NCBI GenBank assembly: GCA_013396655.1
Contig: WBMV01004761.1
Coordinates: forward strand, 1,248,088-1,312,087
Reading direction: 5' to 3'
Source: Campylorhamphus procurvoides
Taxonomy: Eukaryota > Chordata > Aves > Passeriformes > Dendrocolaptidae
DNA length: 64,000 nt
The notes beneath the pieces were generated by a model. That model made no database searches, was not told where the DNA came from, and saw only the letters and a list, made by a program, of their open reading frames with translations. A program made the position numbers and the translations under genes. Shown piece after piece: positions 1 to 12,300 of this stretch (position 1 is the stretch's first letter; each line of letters begins with the position of its first letter).

Positions 1-3000
1 ACACAATCCCTCAGACCATATGGGTTGTTAAAAGCCCTACAGTACGCTGGCGTTTGTGCCAGAAGTTTGGGTCTTTTAATTTTGGGTTATTGCCAAACTG
101 TGACTTACTTTTGCTCTCCAGCTGCATCTGTTACTTCTGGTTGGTCTGTCATCTCTCTCTGGCGATGTAGTAGTTTGGTCTGGTTATTTACTGCTCCAGC
201 TTTTGCTCAAGGAAAGACTTGTGCCTTCCTGCCTGACAAATAGTGTTAATAGTTTTTTGCTTGTTTCAGCAGTTCCACAGGGACCATCATCATAGTCTCT
301 GGGCTGCTGTTCTCCCTCCCTCCATAGTCTCAGTTTTCTGGCAAACAGTCATGGTGCTCTTTACCCTCTCTAAACATAAAGGTCCTTGCCCTCTGTCTTA
401 TCCCCAAGAGGCTCAATCAAGACAGAAGGGAAAAATGCCCTTTTTCCACTCCTTCACATAACTCATTTCACTACAAATTATATTTTTCATGCTGCTGCAG
501 CTACTCTCCACACTAATTGCAATCTTAAAGTCCTTCTGAGCATCTTTTCTATCAAGAATCCATAGAGAAACCTTACAGAAGCAGGGAAGAGATTACAGGG
601 AGGGGAGGATGGGGTAGTACTACTGGAAACGGACAAAATGAAATTGCTGTGAGGCAGAAGTACACAAAGAACTATAAAAATTAAGAGTACTTTTCCAGGG
701 ACCAAAGACGGAGAGATCAGAGTTCACATAAAAACAGGCAAGTCAACTCTGTGCCAGAGAAGCTGGATAAAGAAACACAAAGGTAGTTTCCCTGATTGCA
801 GAATCACCATTCCAGCGACCAGCAACTGAAAACTTAGCAGAAAAAGATGCTTGGAAGTGGATGAAATGGTTTCACTTAACACAGAAAGAATATAATGCTC
901 ATTTAGAGATTACAGTGGAAAAGAACTGAATAGGAGGGGTTAACTTCTAAATGTGACTTGAACAATTTAGCTGTTTCACTTCAGCAGCGATGTCATCAAT
1001 AGCCTAACTTGCAGTTTTGAAGATTTTCATGCTGTTAATCCCCGTTTTCCATTGCATGACTCTTGGCTGGTGTTTCTTTGCCTGGTTCATTATACTGATT
1101 TTTGGCCAAGAACTCTTGTAGTTGACTCACAGGTCACTGAGGTTTAAAATAAATAGGAAAAAAAATTGAGAAGGGCTATGTGACATCACTGGTGATTAAA
1201 GGTTCTTGATGTGTTCTGAGAAAACATTCAGGTCAGAGTAAACTGGAAACAGAAAATTGGACATTCATACTTAGGTTAACTTGGAAAACAGTTCTATACA
1301 GAAAGCAGAGTTATTTATCACAGATTTTTAATCCTAAACCACTCTGTTTTAGCAGAGACCCATTTTAGGTTTAGATCAGTATTAGCACATAAAATTTGTC
1401 ACCGGTCTTTCATCAGTAGGACAGAGCAGTGATTACTTGACTTGTCCTTACCTGGCTTCCTTGTCTTGCTCAGTGAAGACAGCCTGAAGCCACAAACTTT
1501 TCTTGCCTTAACAAGAAAATCAAAAGTGCAAAAGAAGTGAGTAAAAGAACAAATGCTACAAAAATAGCAAAACAAACCAACCTAAAATGTCCAACAAGAC
1601 AGCTGCTGTTCTGGTTTGTTCATTTAAAGAGCCGAAACAAATCTACTTTAGACACAATATATAAGCTGCTCCTAAGAGGAAGGTTGTCTCCATTTTCAGT
1701 GAGGAATTCTAACAATATGCTCATAAGGGTTATCAATTTTCAGTTCATTTGCTGAAAACCAAATGCTGTCACTAATAATGATTAGACCTTGGTCTTTGAA
1801 GGATGTTAAGTTAAAAAAAGAATCCTATGCTACTACATTCAGCCCATAAGGGATCACTCTTTTATTAGCGTAACTGAAGGATTAGTAGAAATGTTTGTCT
1901 AATGAATGCAGCTACTATATTTGAGCACATGCCTGAATAAGCTACTGGTTGATTGAAACTTCTCTATTTATAAGTACTCCTGAATTGTGCAAAAACTGTA
2001 CTGCAGTGTTACAATGGCTTTTGCATAACAGTAAATATTTTATTGCCATTCATGTTGCAAAATTGACCTCACTTGCCAGTCTTATGTCTGAAACCCATAA
2101 TATAAAATGTACAGGAATGACTTTCCTACATCTGGCCTAATTTCCAGTCCCTGTAATGCACACAGCTTTCAGGAGATGCACCCTTCCGTAAATGTGCCTC
2201 TTACACCTCAGAATTAACAGCTGTTTCTATGGCAGACACAAGATTCTATGTATGTGTATGTTTATGCATGTATATACCTATATATATTCACCAAACAAAA
2301 AATAATAAAATTAATTTCTTGAAATAATTTTTGAAATACAAAGTACTTTGAGTAATCACACTGAAAGCTACTCAATACAGTTGATGGCAAATTTTTCTTC
2401 TTTAGAGTAAGATTTTTCCTATCAAATTCCAGTTTATTTTTAAGTTCAGAGAACCCAAGTTGTGTGCCCTAGCAGCTGTTACCTTTTCCCTATTTTGTAT
2501 ACACTTCTGGTACAGAGCTCTTCCTGAATGCAGTTGAAGAAAAATTAGGCGCTTGTATATTATTTTAATTTGTATTACTCTGGAAATAACATTAGTTTGT
2601 TTAGCTTCTTTTATCCCCTGAAATACATCATGTCCATCTGTACTGTCAGTCATGTAGTCCCTGATATTGAGACACAAATACTGAACAGAAGAGCTGAGTC
2701 AAAATAATTTCAAAGAGACTTTAATGCTTCTCAGGCAATACTGGTCCAAAGCAGGATAAAACTAATGCCTGTTTTTTTCTGTCTTATTTTGAAAACAAGA
2801 GGCGTAGTTTCAACCAATGTATTTACACATCTGAAAGCAGAACTTGTAAACGTGTCCTGTGTATTTGATAGAAGCCATCCACCATTTTTAGACGTGAAAA
2901 ATTATTGAAAACTTTCTTTCTTTCCAAAGCACTTTTGGCACAGAGCACTGCATGAACGCTGGGAGGAAAAGTCCCTGCCTTTCTGAATGTACCAGTCAGT

Positions 3001-5637
3001 CTGGTGAAAGGACCATCAAGGACAATGTGACATGGAACACAGCATTTACTGGCATGTATTCAGGATGACCTGCCTGAGTCAGTGTGGCCCCACCAGCCCC
3101 AAAAACATTCACTTCTGCTCATGAGTAATGTCCCAACCCAAAAAAACCTTTTAGCACCACACCCGGCCCAACACAGCCCTCTGGGTGAATCAGGAGATCT
3201 TCCCTGGGTTCTAACCGCCAGGGGCTGAAAATACATCATAGGTTGAACCATATTAGGTCAAAGGCATAATAACAAACCCTCTTGAGCCATGGAAATAAGT
3301 TCTTTTTCATACATCAAACTTCCTGGCTTTATACTCATCTTCAAAACTTCGAGACAGTTGCCTTCCCTGTCTGGGTTGGTAGATTTATCTGTTTTGTCTC
3401 CGTGTCACACCAAATTAGCTCCAATGGCAGACAGATGTAAAAATGGCTAAACTCTAATACTTCTAAAGTAAAAAAGACAAAAAAGATCAGAAAGTACCTG
3501 CAGTTCTACTGTGAACTGTAAGCCATTCCTGCAAAATATTGCTTAAGCGAGTCCCCGCTACACTAAGTAATAATTGCTCCAATGTGCTGTATATAGAGCA
3601 CTTGAAAATAACATAGATGGTATAGAGGTTTTTTTGTAGATATGACAACTATAGCAGGAAAGGAGTGATCAATTTTGCTAAAATCTCAAGAATTCTGCAG
3701 TTGTCATGGGAGTGATCAAGTAAGATGACAGATGCTTCCCATAACATGGAAATCTGAAGTCTGCAGTCTTTAATGTTCCTTCCTTTTTCAATACTAGCCA
3801 GTTTTTTTGACAGCCAGAGCTTTTATAGAAACATTGTCTTCATGACAATGGTCTCCTAGAGCTATTCTGAAGCAAATGCTGCTGGCATGAATAGAGAAAA
3901 TTAGTACCATACAAAACTGAGGTGGGCTTTTGTGTCTGTGAAGTTTTAAAATACCCCTGTGCTGATCTCTAAAGAAGCAGTATGGGCTCACCTTGTACCT
4001 GAGGAAGATGAAAAACCACCACTACAAAGAAAGAGGTAGCAAGTACATACCTGGTAGAGAGATTTACTTCAGGTGTTCAGTCTCACTGATGAAATGGCTG
4101 AGATGTTCTGGCATCATTATCTCTTCTGAAAAGCCAGTCCCCTGAACAGTGAGTCAGCTCCTGCCTCTCCATCTTCCACACCACGTAATATAGTCTGCAC
4201 ATATTTAAATTGTGTATTTTTAAGTCCCTGCAGACATGCCCCCTCTATTACATTAATTATGACAGGAAAACTGATGTGCTATCATAACATTAGTCATCCC
4301 ACTCTTCCAGAACACGCTGTCTGTGGACAGTAGGCTTTACCTCTTTTAGGCGAAAGATAAAGTTGTTTACATTCCACACCTCTGCTAAGGGAGAGAGGCT
4401 CAAAGAAGGAAAAAATCTGTGCTGAGAAAACATGCTAAGTACCAATTGAGAGACACTGAAAGAGCAGAATGACTTTTTCATGTGACCACCTCAGGGAAAG
4501 AAACAAAAATAACTTTCAAAAGAATGAAATCGAAAGGAAAGGACTCAAAGGCCTTCTTGCCATCTTACCTTTCTTAACTTCCCATCTACCTCTCTTAAAT
4601 GCTAGGCAGAAGTCATTAGACAGAAATGAATGAGGCTTCATGTTTTGCAGCTCCAAACTTCAGCTATGAAAGCATCTCAGGTAGACTCAATAGAAATTAT
4701 CATCTTTTAAATCAAGACAACTGAATTCAAGTCTCATGTTTTCAGGTTGATAGTGGGATACGTTCTGGTTTAAAATTTGTCATCAGATCACAATAAAAAT
4801 TAAATACTTTTCTGCCACTGAACAATTCTTTCCAATAAAATTTAGTCCTCGGAATAAAATGATAGTTTAAAAAGATATTTTCCTTAGTGAATAAGGTTAA
4901 GTCACATCAAAAATATTTATCAAAAGATGGTAGTGGTGGCACAGTCTGTCACAAAACTCTCAGCCTTTTATTTTTCTCAGTCATGTGGACCCCTCACTAT
5001 ACATATGAACAAAATGGAAGCAGCTAAAGCAAATTCACTCTGCAAAAACTTGAATGTCTCCTCCCATTCTGGGCCATTTCAATGAAGAGGTGTTTTGCAG
5101 CCCACTGTCCTTCACTAGCAGGTAAACCTGTTGTTAAGATGGCAATTTCTGTGGGGACTTCATGTCTAAATATTGTCAGCAAATAATTTATTCTCCATTC
5201 TAGGAACCTTACAAAGATATGCAGCAAAGGCTTTCCCCCCTTCATGCACCAAAATAATATGCATTTACTGCTGCTTCAAATCCAATTAAATGTTTAGTTT
5301 CCCTGTCTGATTTTCCCTTTCTCCCTCAGGGAGAACATTCTTACCATTCAGTAACAGCCCATACCACAGACTGGGCAAACCCAGAATAGAGATAACCACA
5401 TTTTTGGAAACTGCATCATTGTCATAAAGGGAAGATCAAACTAAAACCATGTAAGTGAGGAAATTATTTCACATAGGTTACTGGAAAACCCTGGAAAAAA
5501 AAATCCTATTTTAAGCAGTGGTAGCAAAGATGCTTTAAAATGAAACCATGTGAAACAATCTAGATGAAAATTACTCACTCAGGTCTAGTCAGATGTAACT
5601 ATTTTAGATGAGACTGCACTTTTATTGCTGCCTCAGT
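1..5637. other. Downstream flank of TTC27, no supported gene
   Basis: AT-rich sequence with only short open frames (longest under 95 codons) that lack recognisable protein patterns. A TA/TG-rich low-complexity patch lies at about 2245-2290. A moderately GC-rich stretch at 3060-3250 has an open frame on the minus strand (63 codons) that I do not recognise. In human the next gene in this direction is LTBP1 at a large distance, so intergenic sequence is expected. Confidence 0.6.
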
Positions 5638-5664
5638 GGGGGAAATCCCCATGACTATAAAAGG
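5638..5664 (+). promoter_or_regulatory. kB-like motif next to a TATA box (candidate core promoter)
   Basis: GGGGGAAATCCCC at 5638-5650 contains a perfect NF-kB-type decamer (GGGAAATCCC), and TATAAAAGG at 5656-5664 matches the TATA-box consensus. If used, transcription would start near 5690 on the plus strand and run toward the TTC27 3' end, antisense to it. No open frame follows. The motifs are exact, but a promoter function is inference. Confidence 0.3.
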
Positions 5665-5859
5665 CCCAGATGAAGCACCAGTCTATTGCTCATGGGACAA
5701 AAGTTATGTATATTTGAATAATTCAATACTGCTAGAAGTAGTAACTGTTTGTAAATCCTAATGCAACAAGCGGCCTGCTACTTTGACTGTATTACAAGAA
5801 AAAAGACTAAATTCTTGCTCTCAGGACCCCACTTGAACCCTGTAATTAATTAACAGCGA

Positions 5860-6080
5860 ATTAAAATGGGACAGTGGGCAGACGACCCAGGGAGCCACGG
5901 GATACCCGAGCTCTGGGCTCTGCTCCCACCTGCGCTGTGGCTTCTCCATGTGCCCGCCCCGCTAAGCGGGTAACCCGGGTGGGGCATCCCGCGGCATCCC
6001 GGCGCCGGGAGGGGACGCAGGCAGGCGGAACTAATCCCCCATAATCGCCTTACAAATACCAGTAGCTCTCCTCCAGAAAA
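5860..6080. other. Small CpG-rich, GC-rich block downstream of TTC27
   Basis: About 220 bases with some 17 CpG dinucleotides by eye, in sharp contrast to the AT-rich surroundings. It includes the hairpin-like CCCGCTAAGCGGG and runs such as CCCGCGG and CCCGGCGCCGGG. The block begins about 110 bases beyond the TTC27 cleavage region. It could be a small CpG island or regulatory element, or a remnant of an unrecognised GC-rich repeat. The 84-codon open frame through it (5850-6104, minus) has no recognisable pattern. Confidence 0.6.
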
Positions 6081-6189
6081 TCGGGGGCTGAGGAACCAGA
6101 ACACGCAGCTTTGTGAGACAGCAAGGCCACGTAAGAAAGACTCTTAAAAGGCAGCCTGAACTTTGAAGAAAGCTGACCACAGGAACAGC

Positions 6190-6303
6190 ACTGTACATAA
6201 AAATGTTTATTGAGAGTGTTGTTGCCCAAGAATTGCTACGGTTTCATCAGCAAAAGCAGTGGCAAAAGAAACGTCATTATTGTCATGAAATCTGGTCCGT
6301 ATG
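6190..6303 (-). other. TTC27: TTC27 3' UTR (short)
   Basis: The stretch between the TGA and the expected cleavage point is only about 115 bases. Its left edge is an estimate, 10-20 bases past the AATAAA signal. Use of more distal poly(A) sites further left cannot be excluded from sequence alone. Confidence 0.7.
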
Positions 6304-9300
6304 TCAGCACTGGTCTCTCAGCTGGTTGCTCAGTTCCTGGAGTTCAGCAATCATGTTGTCCATGGCTGTCACCTCATCAGCTATCTCACTGTGAACCTCG
6401 TTACTCGTCCCATCTATGAAAAGTTGCTGCATGACAAAAAGAAATACTTATAAGTACTTTATAAATAAATACTTTTAAAGTATACATACAGTTTCTCTAT
6501 TTCGGTGTAGAGACAAAATGCAGGAAGCTCACCACCATATTTTCATATGTTTTCATATTGAGCTTTCATATTTTTGGTAACTATGATGGTATGTCTCTCT
6601 AACAAAAGGCCATTCTGTGGCCAGTAAACAGAAGGTGCCCACACACATACGGACACATATCACACATATGAAAGCTGTGCCACACATCCGATGCTTTGCC
6701 AAAGGGGTGGAATCCTCCTGTGGACACTGGGTTTCTGTTCTGACCTAACTGCCTACGCTGACTTCTGAATCCATCGAAAGTAAAGAACTTTTCCATGAAA
6801 CTCATATGAGAAAAGCATCTCACATACTGTCACTGCAGCTTACAAGCCCACCTGCTGATAAATTAGTTGTGAATTTTAATGACCATTTTCCCCAGCGTCA
6901 TATTCTGTTGCATCATTTTCTCCAAAGCATCAAATAAATATTTTTTGACATTTGATGTCCAGACATGCATGGGTGGAGACATTCACATTAAATTATACAA
7001 GAGAAAACAAAACACTACAGAGTAATAAAAACAGACTGTTCTTGAAGACAAAAAGAGCAGCTAACTTGTGAGCAACCTTATTCTTCATCTATTCACAGGG
7101 AAAGCAAGGGAGAGAAGTGTTACGTGATGAGTCTAAAGACTCAAGATATGCACATGTTGCACCCAAACATGGTCCTATTGCAAGAACAGGACCTGTCATT
7201 TGACTCAACTATCACTAAGGCTCTGTGAGGTGCCACTCCACTGGTATGGTGAAGGAGTGACACCCAAACATAAGTTTCCCCTTTATTATGTAAAGGGAGA
7301 GTGATTCACACTTCATATGACACAAACACAAAGCCTACATTTAGAGACAAACACAAACCAAGAAAACAAAAGCTGCTTTGGAGTACATCTGTACAGCATT
7401 ATATCATCAAAACATAATGGGACAATACAGATACGTATGGAAACAAAAATGTTCTTAAAAGGCTTGAACCAAGGTCTTCAGTGTGACCAAAACAGTGCTG
7501 TCACTGAAGAAAGGAACATCTTACACAAAAATAGGAACATGTCTGTGCTACAAATACAGAAACTTCTCTGACTTTCAGCCCAAAAACGTCATACTGGGAA
7601 CGTGACATGAAAGTCTGGTTCTTTCTGGCTAAGACAGCTAAATAAATCAGGATAATATAATTATTTGTTCTCCCCCCNAAAGTGATCTATTCACCCAGAC
7701 AGCCTCGAGGAGTTTCATTCACCATCATTCTTTGGGCTTTGTGCTCCATATTTCCCCAAAACAGTACCCATATTTCATGCACTTATGATACATCTCCATA
7801 ACCTTTCTCTTTTTCCCAGACCCCACCCCATCAGACTGACTGATGCAGGGGGTAAGGAGCAAAAGAGAGCCCACTGTGCTATTTGCCATGGCATGTGACT
7901 GCACAGAAAGGAACCCATGAACAACACATGCAGACATGGGTGGATCACATGTCCAGAACAACACAGGAGCCCAAATGTCAAAGACAGAGACCAAAGGAAA
8001 GGCAAGAAGTCAAAGAAGCAACATTGCTTCACCTGTTCAAAAAACTAGCGAATTGTTCCAATGGCATGTCCTGACTATTAGGAATTTCATCTTTTAAAAG
8101 TTACTTTCACTGTTCTTTTATTCCTTCTGAAATCTTAACTAGTGTGCCTGCTCTTAGCCCACTTTTTCAAGTGCTTTTCTCTATTAAAAGAAAAAATGAA
8201 AAAAAAATCCCACGCTAATAGTGACTCATAGGGCAGCAAAGGAGATTCTGCAGTCAAGCCTGGACAGGCATAAACAGTGCTAAACTGTTCGTGCATGGGA
8301 TCTGACAGAAGATGACTGAGATTTTAAACTACAACATACTTTGAAAATTCAATAGGACTTCAAATTGAAAATAAGATGGTATCTTGGAAAGGATGCAAAA
8401 ACGGTGAGGTCACATAAACAGCTTCATCTCTAACTTGTCAGTTTTCTCAGAAGTGCCATAAAACTTAGAGGCAGCATTAGCATTACCTGCCAACAGTATA
8501 GATGTTCACTTAATTAGTGCCTTCAGAAATTAAGAACAGAGTTTACGAGACTCAAGCATTCTTCATCTTCAGATACTGCATTATCTTTCATCATATAAAC
8601 TACCTGTACTTGTATTCATATAATTTATATCACACAGCCTTGTTTTCTCTACAGTAATACTCAGTCTACATATTTTTTTTTTAAAAGTGTCTTTTGTGAG
8701 TCACAACAACATCTATGATGTGGCCTTTTTCTACACATCCCAAAGTCTTAACCTACGCCAGTATCTAAAAGCAGAGTTACAGTAACTCTCCTAGGTTTTT
8801 ATCCTTAAAATTAAAGGACTTAGAATGAACCAAGATTAGCACACTGATGATGAATCAACACTTTGCAACAAAAGTACATGTTATAAAACTTCTACTCTAT
8901 AATTCACAATTGCTACCTCCCCTCCACAGGCAGGAAGAATCCCTCTCTAAGACATGAAGTGTATTTTGAATGAAAACAGATGATTCAAAGATGACGACAA
9001 CTTCCAAGTAATTAATATCTGAATTGGTAGGGTGTCCATGAAAACCAGACTAGAAATTAGTTCTATCTTTTCATAAATAACTCTTTTTGAAACACTTCAA
9101 GTGACACAAAGTAGTTCTGACACCTATTGATCTTTTCTGCAGGTTTGGATTCATTCTTTCTAAGACTACCCTGCTTCTTCCATGACTACTCACATAAAAA
9201 TAGGTCTTTTAAATTACTGATTTCTTTCAAACACTCAAATCTGTCTGCCCAACATTTTAAATAAAATTCTAACTTCCTCTAAAATGTGAATGCTGTCTCT

Positions 9301-12300
9301 TAGACTAGTGTGTTTATTTCAGTGAAAGCCTAGCAGGAAGAAGGGAAACAAAAGTTTACTTAAAAACTGGAATCCTTAACAGTATAGAGATGAATATCCA
9401 CCTGATGATGCACTGAGACAGGCAGGTATTATTTGATCTATAATTGATTCAAACCAGAGAAATGATTTCTGGCAACAGAACAAAGATTCCTAGTTTTCAA
9501 ACAAAAATTCCTACCTTTCAAACATTCTTACCTTTGCTTTGGATGACAAGCCACGTAAGTTGAGCCGAGCTGAAGAAAGTATCTGCAAAGCTTCCTGATG
9601 ATTAGATTTGTTCTTGCTGCATTTTATAGCCACTAGAATCCAAACACAGAACAATAGGACCCCACAACAAAAAAGCATTACCACTCTAGCAATAATCTTT
9701 AAACAAAAACATTCAATTAAAGATCTTGATACATTCCACAGGCAATTTTTAAATGTAATATCCCCAAAAAGAAACACAAATTTAAAAGGCACCAAGTAAT
9801 TTTAAGATAACTCTAAACTCAACAGATATATGTATCCTTCTTAAACATAAATACCACAGAACAGTGAATAATATTATCAAGTCGAAGCCTCATCGATGTC
9901 CTGACTGGTACACTCAATCAAATAACTTATGTGAATATCTGAGGACTGAGATGAACTGCAGATGCATTTTCACTTGCATTATGAAGTGGCTAGATCATGA
10001 AATTAATTGATTCCATGTTTACCAGTCATATGTTTACTGACTCACCCTACACAATTTCTGCCTCATTCTAAGTATATTTTTGTCTGCACTATCAGTATGA
10101 TACCTTCTGTTACAGAACTCTCAATAGTAGGAATAAATATAATGGGTAAAGCAGAATATTATTTTGCCACTAAACTTCATAAATATTTGTTACACTATTC
10201 AAAATAATGAAATTTTTTTTCAGGTGAACATACCATGTGCAATCTCTATGGCTCCTTTTACTACTTCCTTAAAAGAAGAAACATCTTTCTCCCAGTCACT
10301 TGATTGAATTTCGCATTTATGTGCTTTAGTGAGACACTGCAGTGACTGAAAGAAGGAAAGAAAAAATTAGCAATATGTGAAAAAACAAACTACAAGACTA
10401 ATTTAGTTTTAAGTATCTATGAAATTAATGCTCAACATGGAAAATGGATGTATCTTTACTATGTTTGATTTTCTGTGAGCTGGAGCACTGCCCTTCTCTG
10501 CAAGGGGAAGCGCCAGCTGTAACACAGATGTTCTTCACCAATATTGCATCTCAAGTATGAGAGGCATATAAAATAACATGTGTCTAATTTTTATCTTTTA
10601 AAAATCTGTCTAGACTGATGGATGTGACCCATGTTTGCCAAATCACCATAATTAAATGCACATGAAAAACAGAAAAATACTTGCATTCACACTTCAAACA
10701 GCAAATTTATACCTAAAAAAATTATAACTGGATACATCAAAGCTTTCTTCCTGTATATGTATTCTTGGCAAATGATGTATTTTACAGGCACAGCTATTTG
10801 CTGCCTTACTGCTCTGGTTCTCAGTGTGAACAGGAAAAATAAGTGTAAACAATATGGAAGGAGGGTCCCATTAAGGGAAAAAACCCAACATATTTAAGCA
10901 GAAGAAATTAATTTTTCCTTTAGAGTTTTGTTTTCTTTCTACAGCATCAAAAACATGCAACAAATATATACATGTTACACGGCTTGGTTCAATGACAACT
11001 CACCAGTTGTGTTTTTGAAGAGTTTAAATAGCACATAAAAGAATAACAAATTTTCAGTGTGGTACATAGACATGCGCACAATAAAGATTTCTGAATTTGG
11101 GCAGGTGTCACTCCAGAAGTGCCCACCTTCTCTCTCCCACCAGAGTTCCAAACACTATGGTACGGGTGACTGAACTGCTCATGCTTTTGCAAATTGTCAA
11201 TAAAAGGATATTAAGTGAAACCAGAGTGAATTAATTTTTTTCTCTTAATAACCTCGGTTTTAAGTGGTAGCAGTTCTGGCCAGCAGAGGCAAGAACTTCC
11301 AAGAGAAGGAACAAGAGTTTTTACAGCAGTCTGATTTCAGTCTGCACGTGTCTGAGTCAGAGCAGCAAACTAAACGGGGGTTTGCTGACAGATGTCAGGG
11401 AGGGGAAAGAATTCAAAGTCTTGTGGGCTGTTTGTTTGCACTTCTGGAACCTGGATCTATCCTGAAAGGAAACAGTTACGAGCTGGGGAAAGTTCAAGGA
11501 ACAGAAGGATTTCATAGCCTTGGTATGGATCGGCAGGAAACTTAAAGGTTGGAAATATTCCTTGGTGGGAAAGGTGCAGACTGGACTGCATTAAGCACAG
11601 GGAAGAAAGAAGTACTGAATGAGGTGGCAGTTCAGATATACTGAAGCATGAGAGTAAATGCATATTAAGCTAAAGGAAAAAAAAATAAACCCCCCAAAAC
11701 CTCAACACCTCAGTAATTTTACACTCCTAACTTGGTAAGCCTTGCCTGACTTAGATTCAATTTACAAAGCACTGTTGCAAATTGTAAATGTATAGTCTAG
11801 TGACTCATGTGGCATCAGAGCCGAAAATTAAAACAAAACAACCCAGCCACAAGCAGACATATAAGATTGCTCTTGCAAATGCAATGTTAGGAGCAACATT
11901 GGTTAAATATAATTAAACCTGCACTATATAAGGTGCAGAATGAAAGGGTATGGAATAAAGGTCAGACACTACATTTGTAAGGAGGTACATGACACTATAA
12001 AAGACCTCTTCCCATCTCTTTGTGCTATGATGCCACAATATAGTGACTAATGCCCTTTCAGAACTTTGGCATAATAAATGTGGGTGGAAAACTACAACTA
12101 TATATCTAGGATTTTTCTATAGACAGGTATATTCATTGAATATCTGACTGACACATGATGGTGCCTTGGGCAGTGAAGCAAATAAATACTGGTTTTATAA
12201 TTTTTACTTTATAGTGTGATATCAGAAATCAGTGATTATTTAATGTATTGCAAATTAATTTTTACACTGTAAATTAATGCATGCTGTGGCTGTAGATAGT

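Noticed and set aside
6203..6419. Two plus-strand open frames at the TTC27 3' end
   Set aside because: They are antisense to the terminal coding exon and 3' UTR; similarity and splice sites place the real gene on the minus strand.
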